From NCBI RefSeq assembly GCF_000981225.1, contig NZ_LAJC01000017.1:1-64000 (forward strand): a DNA stretch of 64,000 bases, written 5' to 3'. Shown in pieces: positions 42,095 to 50,544 of the stretch (position 1 is its first letter; each line of letters opens with the position of its first letter). The notes beneath the pieces were generated by a model that ran no database searches, was not told where the DNA came from, and worked only from the letters and a program-made list of their open reading frames with translations. Position numbers and translations under genes: made by a program. The stretch comes from Allosalinactinospora lopnorensis. Lineage in GTDB: Bacteria; Actinomycetota; Actinomycetes; Streptosporangiales; Streptosporangiaceae.

Positions 42095-44218
42095 CTACTT
42101 GACAACCTGGTCGACGGGCTTGCCTGCGAGGTGGGTGATACCTCGCTTCTTCAGCAGGGACAGCACCTGCTGCTTTTCCTGTGCGCTACCGCAGAGGATG
42201 CGAGACGGTGCTTCGGCGCCCAGGAGATCGAGGCCGTTGCGGAACATGATCTCGTTGTCGGAGGCATTGAAGTCGGCCATTTTCATCGGGTCCTTGGTCA
42301 ACCCGTTCATGGAGTGGTGGCCTTCGGGATTGAGCGCTCCGAAGTGGTCGCTGTTGTAGCCGTAGATCGAGGTGTTGTTGAGTAGGCGAGGCGGGTCATC
42401 CCAGACCAGGCGTGCGCCCGGGCCGATCGATGAGGTTTTCCGGACGCGGGTGAAGACGGAGTTCGCGCCTCCCGACATCTTGTCGGATCCTTCGCTCATT
42501 CCTTTACCGGATGTGATCCCCATGGCGCTGCGGCGCTCGGTCGAGGCGAGAACGCCTGTGGCCAGGAGTTCTGCGAGATTTCCTCCGCTGACCTCGTGGA
42601 CGAGGCTCCTGCCCTTCCAGGCCGACTCGATCGCGGGCTGCTGGTTGCCCACATCGAAGCGGCCCCAGGTGAGCCATCCGCCCGAGGCTCGGGGGGCCGG
42701 GTCGTATCCTGGGCTGGCGGCCAGCCCAGCTCCGTCGGTGTGTCCGGTCGCCTGAGCGACCGCCTCTCGGATCACCTTTACCTGCGCGGGAAGGCAGGCG
42801 GCCGAGGCTTCGATTTGCCATTCCTTGGCGAGCTTGGTCAGCCCGTCCTGGTCGAGCCCTACCGCCTGGTGTGCGTGGGTGTGGAACAGCTCTTGGAGCT
42901 GGGCCTCTTCGAGTGCGTTGGCTTGGTTGAGGGCTTTTTTGATCTTCGGATTGCTACCGAGTTTCTGCGCCTCGATGTTGTTCTTCAGGTAGGTCCATTC
43001 GCCTTCGGCGTGTGTCATCGCTCGGTTGACCAGGTGTAGGTCGCCGAGCCGGCGGACCATCTCCTCGCCGTTCCCAGCGCCCTGCGGTGCATGCACCTCC
43101 AGTTGACCGCGCAGGGTGTATTCGTGTGTGGAAGGGTCGTTGAGGCTGTAGGGGCGGTAGACAGCGCTCCATCCTTCGCCCATGTCGATGAGGTATTCCT
43201 TCCCCCATGCCTTGGAGCGGCTCTTGCCGTCCCAGGAGGTCGTGCCAGTGGTTGTGTCGATTTGGGGGTGGATGCGGCTGGCGTCACGGATACTGGCCGA
43301 CAGCCCCGAGCCCGGGTCCTCTTCGGGCGCTGGCACCATCTTGGTGACAGTGGTCGTGCCGCTGTGCTCATAGGGGGAGACGAAGGGAACCTTGCCGCCT
43401 TCGTCGTAGGGCTGCGCGCCTGCGGTGTCGATCTTGTGGCTGATGTCGCCGAGCCAGTTGCTGTAGTAGGCGGCCATGGTCAGTTCGGCCTGGGTGCTCT
43501 CCGGGTTGTTCCATACCTCCTGGATTGCCGTCTGCGCCGTCGCCAGGTATTCCTTGGTGTGCTGGGGGATCGGGACCTCGTTGTTCTTGAGCTTGTGATT
43601 CACGCTCTTGGCGACCTTGGCGACGAGCTCGTAGAGCTGCTTGTCCTCGTCGACGGGCAGCCGTCCAGTGACCTCCTCCTCAACCTGTGTGGGAACGAGT
43701 GTCGGCTCGTTCACGGCGAGTGCCTCCAAGAGCTTGTCCTCGGCTTGTTCGTTGAGTGTGGTCAGCAGCACCTCGCGCGGGTCTTTCCCCTCAGGATCGG
43801 TATAGGAGACGAGCGTGGCGGTGGAGTCGACCAGGTCGGCGCCCCCCACCAGCACCGGGACTCCGGCCGCGGCGCCTTCGGGGGGTGTCTGGGGAATCGG
43901 GGTAACCACATCGGGCGGCGGCTCGATGTACAGATCGGCGAGCGCTTCCGCGTTCTCCTCGGCCGCCGGTGCCGCGTCCTCTGGTTCCTGCTGGAATGCT
44001 TGCTCTTCGACCTCGGAGCCACTCGACTCGTCGCTTTCCTCCTCAAGGAGGGGAATGTCCTCGGCGCCGGATGCGCCCGCTGCGGTGGCGACACCTTCGT
44101 CAAAGTGCTCTGCGGATTCGCCGGAAGGAGGAACCGGATCTGACTCTTCTGGCTGGATGGCCGCTGCGGTCGGGGCGGTCTGGTAGGTCTGGTGCGTTGT
44201 TTTTCCTCCGCTGCCCAT
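42095..44218 (-). CDS. Large tagged protein with ADP-ribosyltransferase-like C-terminus
   Basis: 707 residues. It opens with MGSGGKTTHQTYQTAPTA, nearly identical to the opening of the upstream 845-residue protein, then a Glu/Pro/Ser-rich disordered stretch to about residue 120 and a helical middle. The C-terminal 170 residues contain SLVHEVSGGNLAELLATGVL with ASTERRSAMGI, then SGGANSVFTRVRK and FNASDNEIMFRNGLDLLG. This order (H.S...NL..L...G.L.S, then a Ser/Thr strand, then N-E near the end) resembles ART/DarT-like toxin folds seen in phage head and polymorphic toxin proteins. No signal peptide or membrane segment is seen. An injected or transferred effector is the working idea; a phage-type structural protein is the alternative. 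Confidence 0.55.
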   Translation of the reverse strand: MGSGGKTTHQTYQTAPTAAAIQPEESDPVPPSGESAEHFDEGVATAAGASGAEDIPLLEEESDESSGSEVEEQAFQQEPEDAAPAAEENAEALADLYIEPPPDVVTPIPQTPPEGAAAGVPVLVGGADLVDSTATLVSYTDPEGKDPREVLLTTLNEQAEDKLLEALAVNEPTLVPTQVEEEVTGRLPVDEDKQLYELVAKVAKSVNHKLKNNEVPIPQHTKEYLATAQTAIQEVWNNPESTQAELTMAAYYSNWLGDISHKIDTAGAQPYDEGGKVPFVSPYEHSGTTTVTKMVPAPEEDPGSGLSASIRDASRIHPQIDTTTGTTSWDGKSRSKAWGKEYLIDMGEGWSAVYRPYSLNDPSTHEYTLRGQLEVHAPQGAGNGEEMVRRLGDLHLVNRAMTHAEGEWTYLKNNIEAQKLGSNPKIKKALNQANALEEAQLQELFHTHAHQAVGLDQDGLTKLAKEWQIEASAACLPAQVKVIREAVAQATGHTDGAGLAASPGYDPAPRASGGWLTWGRFDVGNQQPAIESAWKGRSLVHEVSGGNLAELLATGVLASTERRSAMGITSGKGMSEGSDKMSGGANSVFTRVRKTSSIGPGARLVWDDPPRLLNNTSIYGYNSDHFGALNPEGHHSMNGLTKDPMKMADFNASDNEIMFRNGLDLLGAEAPSRILCGSAQEKQQVLSLLKKRGITHLAGKPVDQVVK

Positions 44219-44220
44219 GC

Positions 44221-46758
44221 TCAGGCTCCGTACTTCAGGGCCGCGACACCGTCGACCCCAAGATCTTCGAAGAATTTAGTAAACGCAGAGCGCAGGTTTT
44301 TCTTGCGTTCGCAGGCATGGTCGAGGAACGCATCGGCGATCTGATTTGTCGACACAGATTTCTCTGGGATTCCATGTTTATTCGCGGCCTGCTTGCGCAT
44401 GGTGGGGACCCATGAGATTTCGCTGCTCTTAGCGCCTTGGTGAGCGGCAGAGTGCAGCATCGCGCGCCATTGAGAATCCGGGATCTTCTCGATATTCGCG
44501 ATCACTGGATGGGCAACCGCTGGATTGATTTTCACCCCCTTCGCGAGCTCACCAGATTTGTAGCCTTTGTAGGCTTGATGATGGGCGGGCAGGGGGGATC
44601 CGTACTTGGCGTTGGGGTGGTAGTCGGTTGCGAGCTTGTCTTTTCCGAAGTATTTGAATGCCTGGCCCGCGTCAACGGGCACGAGTCCGCCTGCGGGCGT
44701 TTTGATGATGTTGGCGTGGTTGCCGTCGTGGTCGCCGATGGTCCAGGAGACCACGTGCGCGCGCACCAGTGCGTCGATGTCGCTCTGGGTCCATGAGCTG
44801 GTATCGGGCGAGAGCTGCACGGCGTTGGGCACCAAGGGCTGGACGACGCCGTTCTTCCCGTTGATCGTGGCGGTGTAGACCGGTACGGCCGGTACCCCTG
44901 CCGCTGCGAAGATCGAAGAGGCGGCGGCTTCGGCCGAGGCTTTGGCTCCTTTGGCCTGGTGGTCGGGTTTGAACATCCACTTGTTGCCGTCCGGGCCTGT
45001 GTGCACGGACTTGGTGTGCACTCCGCCGAGGACGCCCCCGGATGTCCCTTGCCCGAAGTCGTGGTTGGCGACGATCGTGGGGTCGACCGGTTTGGGAAGC
45101 TCGGTCCAGAGGGCTCCGTGCTGCTGCAGCGCCTGGACGAGCTTGGCGTGCTTACCGGCCCACCCCGTCTTCTGCGGTGTCTCGGCGGCCACGGGCTTGG
45201 AGGAGGGTTTCTGCTCCTGTGCCGCACCGCTTGTTGCCATTTCCCCGCCGCTTTCAGGACTCCCTTTCGACTTCTTGTCAGCTGCCTTCTGCTTCTTGGC
45301 GACGATGTGTTTCTTGATCTCCTCCTTGTCAAGCCCCAGGTCCCATTGCGCCGCGATCCACTTCTTGGCGTCGTATACGTGGACGCCCGAATCCCCTTCA
45401 AGGCCGAGCTGACCAGCGACCTGCTTCAGCGCCTTGGTATCCTTCTTGTTGGCCCACTTGGTGAACTTGTCAGTCAAGTTAATGTAATCGTTTTGGAGGC
45501 CCAGTTCTTCTGGTGATACTCCGATATCCTGAGTTGCGCTAGAGAAGTTGATCGGCGCCCCGGGGAACCACTCTAAGACGTCGACTTTCGTTTGAACGTA
45601 CTCATTTGCTGCGTGAGCGAATCCGGCTACTTCAGAGATCGAATCCGGGTCATTGACACTCAGGTTCTCAGGGAGCTGGAGTCCTCCTTCTGCGGGGTCG
45701 ATGTACTGGGTGATTTTTGCGTAGGCGGATTTCAGCGCCATAAGCTGGGCCATCCGCTGGTGCGCTGTCTCTTCGAGGTTTTCCTTCTCCTTGCTGGGGG
45801 TGGAGTCGCGCGCCAGCCGCAGGCTTGCTTGCATCGACAGGACTGCCCATTGCTCGTCTGTGAGCTTCCCGGCGGCCTTGGCCGCCTCCAAGGCGGGGTG
45901 CAACGCCGGCGAGTACGGTGAGATCTTCTCCAAGACCGCATCGACCTTGGCGGTGCTCTGGGCCTTCAAGGCAGCGACCGACCCACTGTCTTTGGCAGGG
46001 CAGTAAGCCGTTACCAGGTGGTTCTCGGTCTCGATCAGCGCGGCGAGCTGCTGTCCCGCCGCTTCGTTCCCCACAGCCATTTGGTAGCCCGAGGCGTGCT
46101 CCTGAGCCTGGGCGGTCAGCGTGTCCATCTGCTCGGGTGTGGCCGTCCAGGTCCCATGCTGTGCGCTGGGAGGTTCGATGTCGGAGTAGCTCAATCCCGC
46201 TACGCTCTCGCCCGCGCACAATGCGGCGAACCGTTCGAGGGCCTTGGCTTGGATGCGCTCCTTGACCTGGTCCTCGCTCATCGGGCTCAGCCACACCGAG
46301 AGTGGATGTGGCTTCCCGTCCTGGGTGGTAATCCCGACCAGCTCAGGGTGTTCGAACCCCTGCGCCTTTGCGAGCTCCTTGAGCTCCTCAGGTGTCAGCG
46401 AGTTGAGCGCATCAGAGACCGCGCCGTGGAAGGCCGCTCCCTCCTCGATCAAGGGTTCGTTGGGGGTTTCGGCCTGGCCCATCGTCTCGAGTTGGGTCCA
46501 CGCGTGGGCGGTGGCGGTCTGGAAATCCTGATACCAGGAGCCCAGTGCGTCATCGGAGGGGTTCTCGAGGGCGTGAGCTCCAACCCCCTGCGCCAGCTCT
46601 TTGAGGGAGTCGATGGCCTCCTCAAACTCCGCCTGCTGCGGTTTCCATTGCCCGTTGTCGCCGCCGGCCGCAAGGAGCTCGGTTGCATCCGGGGCGGGCT
46701 CTTCTGCAGTGGGTGCCGTGGCATAGGTCGCGTGCGTTGTCTTCCCGCCGGAGCCCAC
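44221..46758 (-). CDS. Large tagged protein with PI3K/HipA-type kinase-like C-terminus
   Basis: 845 residues from a GTG preceded by GAGGAGG. The opening MGSGGKTTHATYATAPTA is shared with the downstream protein. Residues 40-500 are long helices (ALKAQSTAKVDAVLEKISPY), then a Lys/Ser-rich linker. The C-terminal domain has KWMFKPDHQAKGAKASAEAA (nucleotide lobe, Lys about 594), VVSWTIGDHDGNHANIIKT (catalytic DxxxxN, about 672-684) and LVPVDAGQAFKYFGKD (metal-binding Asp). This is the pattern of PI3/4-kinase-like and HipA-like kinases. Such a domain at the end of a long helical protein suggests a toxin or regulator delivered by the conjugation machinery, or a phage-derived capsid-associated kinase. 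Confidence 0.62.
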   Translation of the reverse strand: MGSGGKTTHATYATAPTAEEPAPDATELLAAGGDNGQWKPQQAEFEEAIDSLKELAQGVGAHALENPSDDALGSWYQDFQTATAHAWTQLETMGQAETPNEPLIEEGAAFHGAVSDALNSLTPEELKELAKAQGFEHPELVGITTQDGKPHPLSVWLSPMSEDQVKERIQAKALERFAALCAGESVAGLSYSDIEPPSAQHGTWTATPEQMDTLTAQAQEHASGYQMAVGNEAAGQQLAALIETENHLVTAYCPAKDSGSVAALKAQSTAKVDAVLEKISPYSPALHPALEAAKAAGKLTDEQWAVLSMQASLRLARDSTPSKEKENLEETAHQRMAQLMALKSAYAKITQYIDPAEGGLQLPENLSVNDPDSISEVAGFAHAANEYVQTKVDVLEWFPGAPINFSSATQDIGVSPEELGLQNDYINLTDKFTKWANKKDTKALKQVAGQLGLEGDSGVHVYDAKKWIAAQWDLGLDKEEIKKHIVAKKQKAADKKSKGSPESGGEMATSGAAQEQKPSSKPVAAETPQKTGWAGKHAKLVQALQQHGALWTELPKPVDPTIVANHDFGQGTSGGVLGGVHTKSVHTGPDGNKWMFKPDHQAKGAKASAEAAASSIFAAAGVPAVPVYTATINGKNGVVQPLVPNAVQLSPDTSSWTQSDIDALVRAHVVSWTIGDHDGNHANIIKTPAGGLVPVDAGQAFKYFGKDKLATDYHPNAKYGSPLPAHHQAYKGYKSGELAKGVKINPAVAHPVIANIEKIPDSQWRAMLHSAAHQGAKSSEISWVPTMRKQAANKHGIPEKSVSTNQIADAFLDHACERKKNLRSAFTKFFEDLGVDGVAALKYGA

Positions 46759-47106
46759 TTAGTCCTCCTCCCAGATCGAGCCGGTGAGCAGGCGATCGAG
46801 TGCTTCCTCCGCGAGATGTTCAGTTGCTGGCGCCGACCACGGCGCCAGCTCGATGAGCTGATCGGTACCGCTGCCGTCCAGCCAGGCCCTGAGCGTTTCG
46901 GGGGTATGCTCAGCGGCATCGAGGCGCTGGCGCCACCCAGCAGAGGCCCCGTAGGTAAGCGGCACCCATGACACGGCGGATTCCAGCGCCCCGCCGATGT
47001 GCTGGACCGCGAGCACCCCGACCGGCTCGACCGCTGCGCCAAGCGCGGGGGCCCAGGTGAGCAGGACGAACAGTCGGCGGGTGAGAACAGGGTCGTCGTC
47101 TGTCAT
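46759..47106 (-). CDS. Hypothetical protein between DUF4417 and the tagged kinase-like protein
   Basis: 115 residues. RRLFVLLTWAPALGAAVEPV then GVLAVQHIGGALESAVSWVP are moderately hydrophobic; the C-terminus is acidic (EALDRLLTGSIWEED). The ATG overlaps the DUF4417 stop (ATGA), and the TAA is directly followed by the next GTG, so it is fixed in the coupled chain. It could be a chaperone or adaptor for the large protein translated after it, as small acidic partners often are. That is inference from context. Confidence 0.58.
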   Translation of the reverse strand: MTDDDPVLTRRLFVLLTWAPALGAAVEPVGVLAVQHIGGALESAVSWVPLTYGASAGWRQRLDAAEHTPETLRAWLDGSGTDQLIELAPWSAPATEHLAEEALDRLLTGSIWEED

Positions 47107-48219
47107 GTCAGGCTCCGGGTGGGCATGAGGGAGGCGAAGTAGGCGACGGAGGAGCGGAATGCGTCGCTGGTCTTGGCGTGGACTTGCTGGCGGCCGTTGG
47201 GCCCCATGACCTCGCCGTGCAGGCCATAGGACTGGGCGGTTGTGTTGACCAGGGCCATCCGGTGACCGAAGAGGTCGACTGCTGTGGCGATGCGGTTGGG
47301 GCGCGACAGGCCGGTGATGATGACCGGGAGGGTCGCGGGGATCTCCCTGGCCAGCCAGTGAAGACCGGGCAGCAGCCAGCTCTGCCAGTCCTCGGTGGTG
47401 CGCATGGTTTGGGCGTTGATCGCGATCGCTGGCGGGTGGCGTCGGTGATCCACTCGCCCCAGCGCTTCAAGTCCTCCAGGCGAAACCAGTAGACGTTGGG
47501 CACAGCCGGCAGCCCAGCCTCGGCGAATTCCGAGGCCACGATCAGTGAGCGCCGCATGTTGAGCAGCTGCTCGGCGCGGGGCCAGTTGCCGTAGACGCTG
47601 TAGTTGCAGGCCAGCACCAGATCCCATCCCTGCTCGGCGATGCGCTCGATCAGGCCGTCGCGGCGGCGTCGGGTCCAGAACGCCTCGACCAAGGGGTCCT
47701 CGCCGTACCCGCTCAGTACGGCGAGCTGGCCCGGTTTCAGTCCCAGGAGGTCGTGGGCGCTGGCATCGACCCAGCGCTGGTAGATCTCATAGCTGTTGGC
47801 AGAGAAGATCCGACGCAGCCCGATGGCGTAGCCGGCCAGTTGAGGTGCGCGTCGAGGTCGTCGATGCCGGTCCCGTCCGTTTGGGGGATGTAGGTGGGCA
47901 GGCCTGCGGGAAGCTGCGGCTCGATCTCGATGTCGTCGAAGGTCAGGGTGCCGCCGACGTCGGCCATCCAGGCGGCGATGTTGTCGCGGGAGGGGCAGCG
48001 GATGGGACAGGTTCCGCACACCCCGGCTGGCGCGTCGGCCTCGGTTCTGGCGCATCCGCAGTAGGAGCAGTCGGTGTTGCAGCCCGAGCACAGCGGCTCG
48101 ACCGTGGCGGGGCCACCAGCTCCGTCCTCACCAGTCCAGAAGGCGCAACGGGTGCAGTCGCAACCGCGGCCGGGCAAGGGCAGGGCCGCAGTGGGCATGG
48201 GCAGATCGATGCGTGTCAC
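47103..48219 (-). CDS. DUF4417-family protein with Cys-rich N-terminus, two frameshifts
   Basis: Three frames join into about 370 residues. The N-terminus has CDCTRCAFW, CSGCNTDCSYCGCAR and CGTCPIRCPSR, eleven or more Cys in 60 residues, suggesting zinc or Fe-S sites. After a missing base near 47838, YAIGLRRIFSANSYEIYQRW and LVLACNYSVYGNWPRAEQLL with GLPAVPNVYWFRLEDLKRWG give the DUF4417 core. A second missing base near 47430 precedes AIAINAQTMRTTEDWQSWL and LPVIITGLSRPNRIATAVDL. DUF4417 occurs with phage and conjugative elements; its activity is unknown. The GTG start overlaps the ParB stop. Confidence 0.68.
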
Positions 48220-49457
48220 GAGTCATCCTCGGCGGTGTTGAGAAGGGGACGCACTTCGTCGAGGAGCAGGCGCAGTGATCCGCTCGTGTAGCGGTCGAGC
48301 CGAGCATCCTCCCGCAGGTGGGCGCAGAGCGCTCGCAGCGCGATCAGGCACTGCTCAGCAGCCGCTCGCGTGCCTTCGTCCACATGCGCAGGCTCAAGAG
48401 TGGCCTGGCGCTCCTCAGCGCCGTCATCCTCCAGGGCGGAGAGCTCTTCGGAGGACCGGTATGTCTGCTGGTCTTCCTGGGACGCTCGCGCGAGTTCGGC
48501 AGGAAGCCCCGCGGTGGCGGTTCGAGACAGCGCATGGGAGCGGGCGTCGTTGGCTCTTTGGTGGCGCTGCTCGGCCCGATCGAGTGCCTCTTGTGCCGAG
48601 GCGGTGGGATCGTCGATGGCGGCCTGGACGGCCGATGGCAGCAGCGTGGTCTGCTTGCGAGCATTGACCGCGGCCCAGATCCCTTCTGCGGCCTCCCGGC
48701 GCCCGGCCATCAACTGGCCGAACCGGATCCGGGTGTGGAGACGAACCCGTTCCTCGTCCATCTCTTCGGAGATGTGTCGCGGCAGCGCCTTGAACGCCGC
48801 GACCAGTTGCCGCGCCTTGCGTGGGGAGAGCTGCAGACCGATCCGGCGTAGGACTTCGGGCCACGAAGCGGCGCACCTTGGGTCCTGGCCCCGGATGCGC
48901 TCCAGGGCCTCCCAGCGCTCGACCGGATCCTCGATCCCATACACCTCTGCCGGGATCGGGAGGCCTGCGCGCAAGAGCTTGCCCGTGAGCACCGCGCAAC
49001 GGTGCAGCAGCAGCGCCGCAGCCTGCTCTCCGGGACGCAGGGGTTCTCGGGCGAGGTTCTCCACGATCTGCCACACCCGCCGTTCCTCCGCGCTGAGCGG
49101 GCCAGGGCAGATAATCGCCGGCAGCGCCTCGAAATGGGGATTGTCTGGCATATGGCTCGCCCCCCATCGGCAGGCGAGCAGGCGGCGCTCCCCCGCCACC
49201 AGCAGCAGGCGCGGTGGGCCATCGTCCTGCTGGACCTCCTCGGCCAGCACGGGCTGGAGCACCCCCACGGTGCTGATCGAGCTGATCAGCTCCGACAGCT
49301 CCGCGGGCGTGGTGGAATCTCCGGGCCGGCGCCCCTGCACCTCGGTAGCCGCCGAACCGAGCCCGCGCAGCGGAATGGAATCGAAGCGGCGCTGCCGCAG
49401 GCGCGGTGAATCGAGCAAGGCCATTAGCCCGTCAGAGGATTCGACTTCTGCAACCAT
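48216..49457 (-). CDS. ParB/Spo0J N-terminal-domain protein
   Basis: 413 residues. SSISTVGVLQPVLAEEVQQD, LLVAGERRLLACRWGASHMP and IVENLAREPLRPGEQAAALL are the ParB boxes I and II and the following helix. The HTH part, VLRRIGLQLSPRKARQLVAA, is present. CTPase residues of box II (GERR) are intact. The C-terminal half is a long acidic helical region without a clear dimerisation module. No ParA gene is adjacent. In this module it may organise the element's DNA or act in transfer rather than partition. The GTG of the next gene overlaps its stop. Confidence 0.82.
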   Translation of the reverse strand: MVAEVESSDGLMALLDSPRLRQRRFDSIPLRGLGSAATEVQGRRPGDSTTPAELSELISSISTVGVLQPVLAEEVQQDDGPPRLLLVAGERRLLACRWGASHMPDNPHFEALPAIICPGPLSAEERRVWQIVENLAREPLRPGEQAAALLLHRCAVLTGKLLRAGLPIPAEVYGIEDPVERWEALERIRGQDPRCAASWPEVLRRIGLQLSPRKARQLVAAFKALPRHISEEMDEERVRLHTRIRFGQLMAGRREAAEGIWAAVNARKQTTLLPSAVQAAIDDPTASAQEALDRAEQRHQRANDARSHALSRTATAGLPAELARASQEDQQTYRSSEELSALEDDGAEERQATLEPAHVDEGTRAAAEQCLIALRALCAHLREDARLDRYTSGSLRLLLDEVRPLLNTAEDDS

Positions 49458-50544
49458 GCCCCTGGAAAGGCAAGGCGGGGGAGGCTTGTGACAGCCTCCC
49501 CCGCGCAGCTATGGCCTCAACCTCTGGGAGCGCGGTTCGCCGCACAGCGCTTCCGGCTGCGTCCTCATGTCTTGGGTGTGAGCGTGAAGTCGGTGTAGCC
49601 AGATGAGGGGCGAGCAGCGGCAAGAAGATCTCCGCAGTCGGGCCGTACTCCTCCAACTGCTCCAAGGTGGTGGCGCCGACCTGGAAGCCGGAGCGCTCAC
49701 TGGCGAGGTAGGGGTTCTCTTGGAGGCGCGCGGCCAGATCGAGCCGCCGGTGCTCCAAGCGTTGCGGGCGCGCGCCGGTCAAGATGATCAGCACCCTGGG
49801 GAACCGGTTGTAGCGCATACGCCACGCAGGTCTGGGCGAGCCCCTTCGTCGAGAATGGGAGGCTTTCGTTGGCTCGGGGACGTAGTCGTAGTAGGAGGCG
49901 TAAGCGGTGACCTTTGCGGCCAGGCGCGGCAACGGCATGGTCGCGCGATCGACTTCGAGGAAGAACTGCATCTGAGCGCGCTGCTTCCTCTTCGCGTCGA
50001 CGAGCAGGTAGTGCAACAGCGCATCGGAGACGAGGTGGGTGGTTTCAAAGGGCCCGTTGCCGCTGCGAATACGGTGGGCGATCTCTGGTGACCAGTCGAA
50101 AGGATCGACGTCATCGCCGCGTCGACGCCCGTGCCGCAGGAAGGCCAGACCGGTGTCGACAACGGCCAGCGCATGATGGCGCAAGGGGCCGCTGGCGCGC
50201 TGGCGGTCCATCCGGTAGGCCCGGCCTGGGATATCACCGCTGAGCTCGACGACGGCTGCGCCGTCAGGTGTGGCGTACCAGAGGCTGTCTTTTCGTGTGC
50301 CCCGGAAGTTCACCCGACCGGCAAGGCCCGCCTGGTGCAGCTGGTTCAACACGAACAGCACCTGGCGTGTCCACTTCGCGTGCGGAGTCGCCATCTCGTG
50401 CACGTGCCGGGTCTTCAGCAAACGGTGGTGGTACAGCAGGTGGAGGACATGTGCCGCAGCTGGGCTCAGCGCGAGGTCGGCTCCTGTCTGGGCCTGGGTG
50501 GCGGAGGCAAGCTCAGCAGCCTCATCCGTCGGTCTGGTCGTCAT
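49432..50544 (-). CDS. Replication-relaxation family protein
   Basis: About 370 residues from MTTRPTDEAAELASATQAQT, whose ATG overlaps the ATPase stop. ALSPAAAHVLHLLYHHRLLK and TRHVHEMATPHAKWTRQVLF then VLNQLHQAGLAGRVNFRGTR form the winged-helix front of the family, and PLRHHALAVVDTGLAFLRHG with FEVDRATMPLPRLAAKVTAY-like sequence (here FLEVDRATMPLPRLAAKVTA) is the restriction-nuclease-like core. FPRVLIILTGARPQRLEHRR lies near the end. These proteins accompany actinobacterial plasmid transfer and replication genes and may nick or bind the origin. The C-terminus overlaps the ParB start by about 25 bases. Confidence 0.76.
   Translation of the reverse strand: MTTRPTDEAAELASATQAQTGADLALSPAAAHVLHLLYHHRLLKTRHVHEMATPHAKWTRQVLFVLNQLHQAGLAGRVNFRGTRKDSLWYATPDGAAVVELSGDIPGRAYRMDRQRASGPLRHHALAVVDTGLAFLRHGRRRGDDVDPFDWSPEIAHRIRSGNGPFETTHLVSDALLHYLLVDAKRKQRAQMQFFLEVDRATMPLPRLAAKVTAYASYYDYVPEPTKASHSRRRGSPRPAWRMRYNRFPRVLIILTGARPQRLEHRRLDLAARLQENPYLASERSGFQVGATTLEQLEEYGPTAEIFLPLLAPHLATPTSRSHPRHEDAAGSAVRRTALPEVEAIAARGRLSQASPALPFQGHGCRSRIL

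Noticed and set aside
43091-44143. 350-codon plus-strand frame opposite the 707-residue tagged protein
   Set aside because: Val/Gly/Leu-rich antisense frame, lacking motifs, while the minus-strand frame is coupled to its neighbours.
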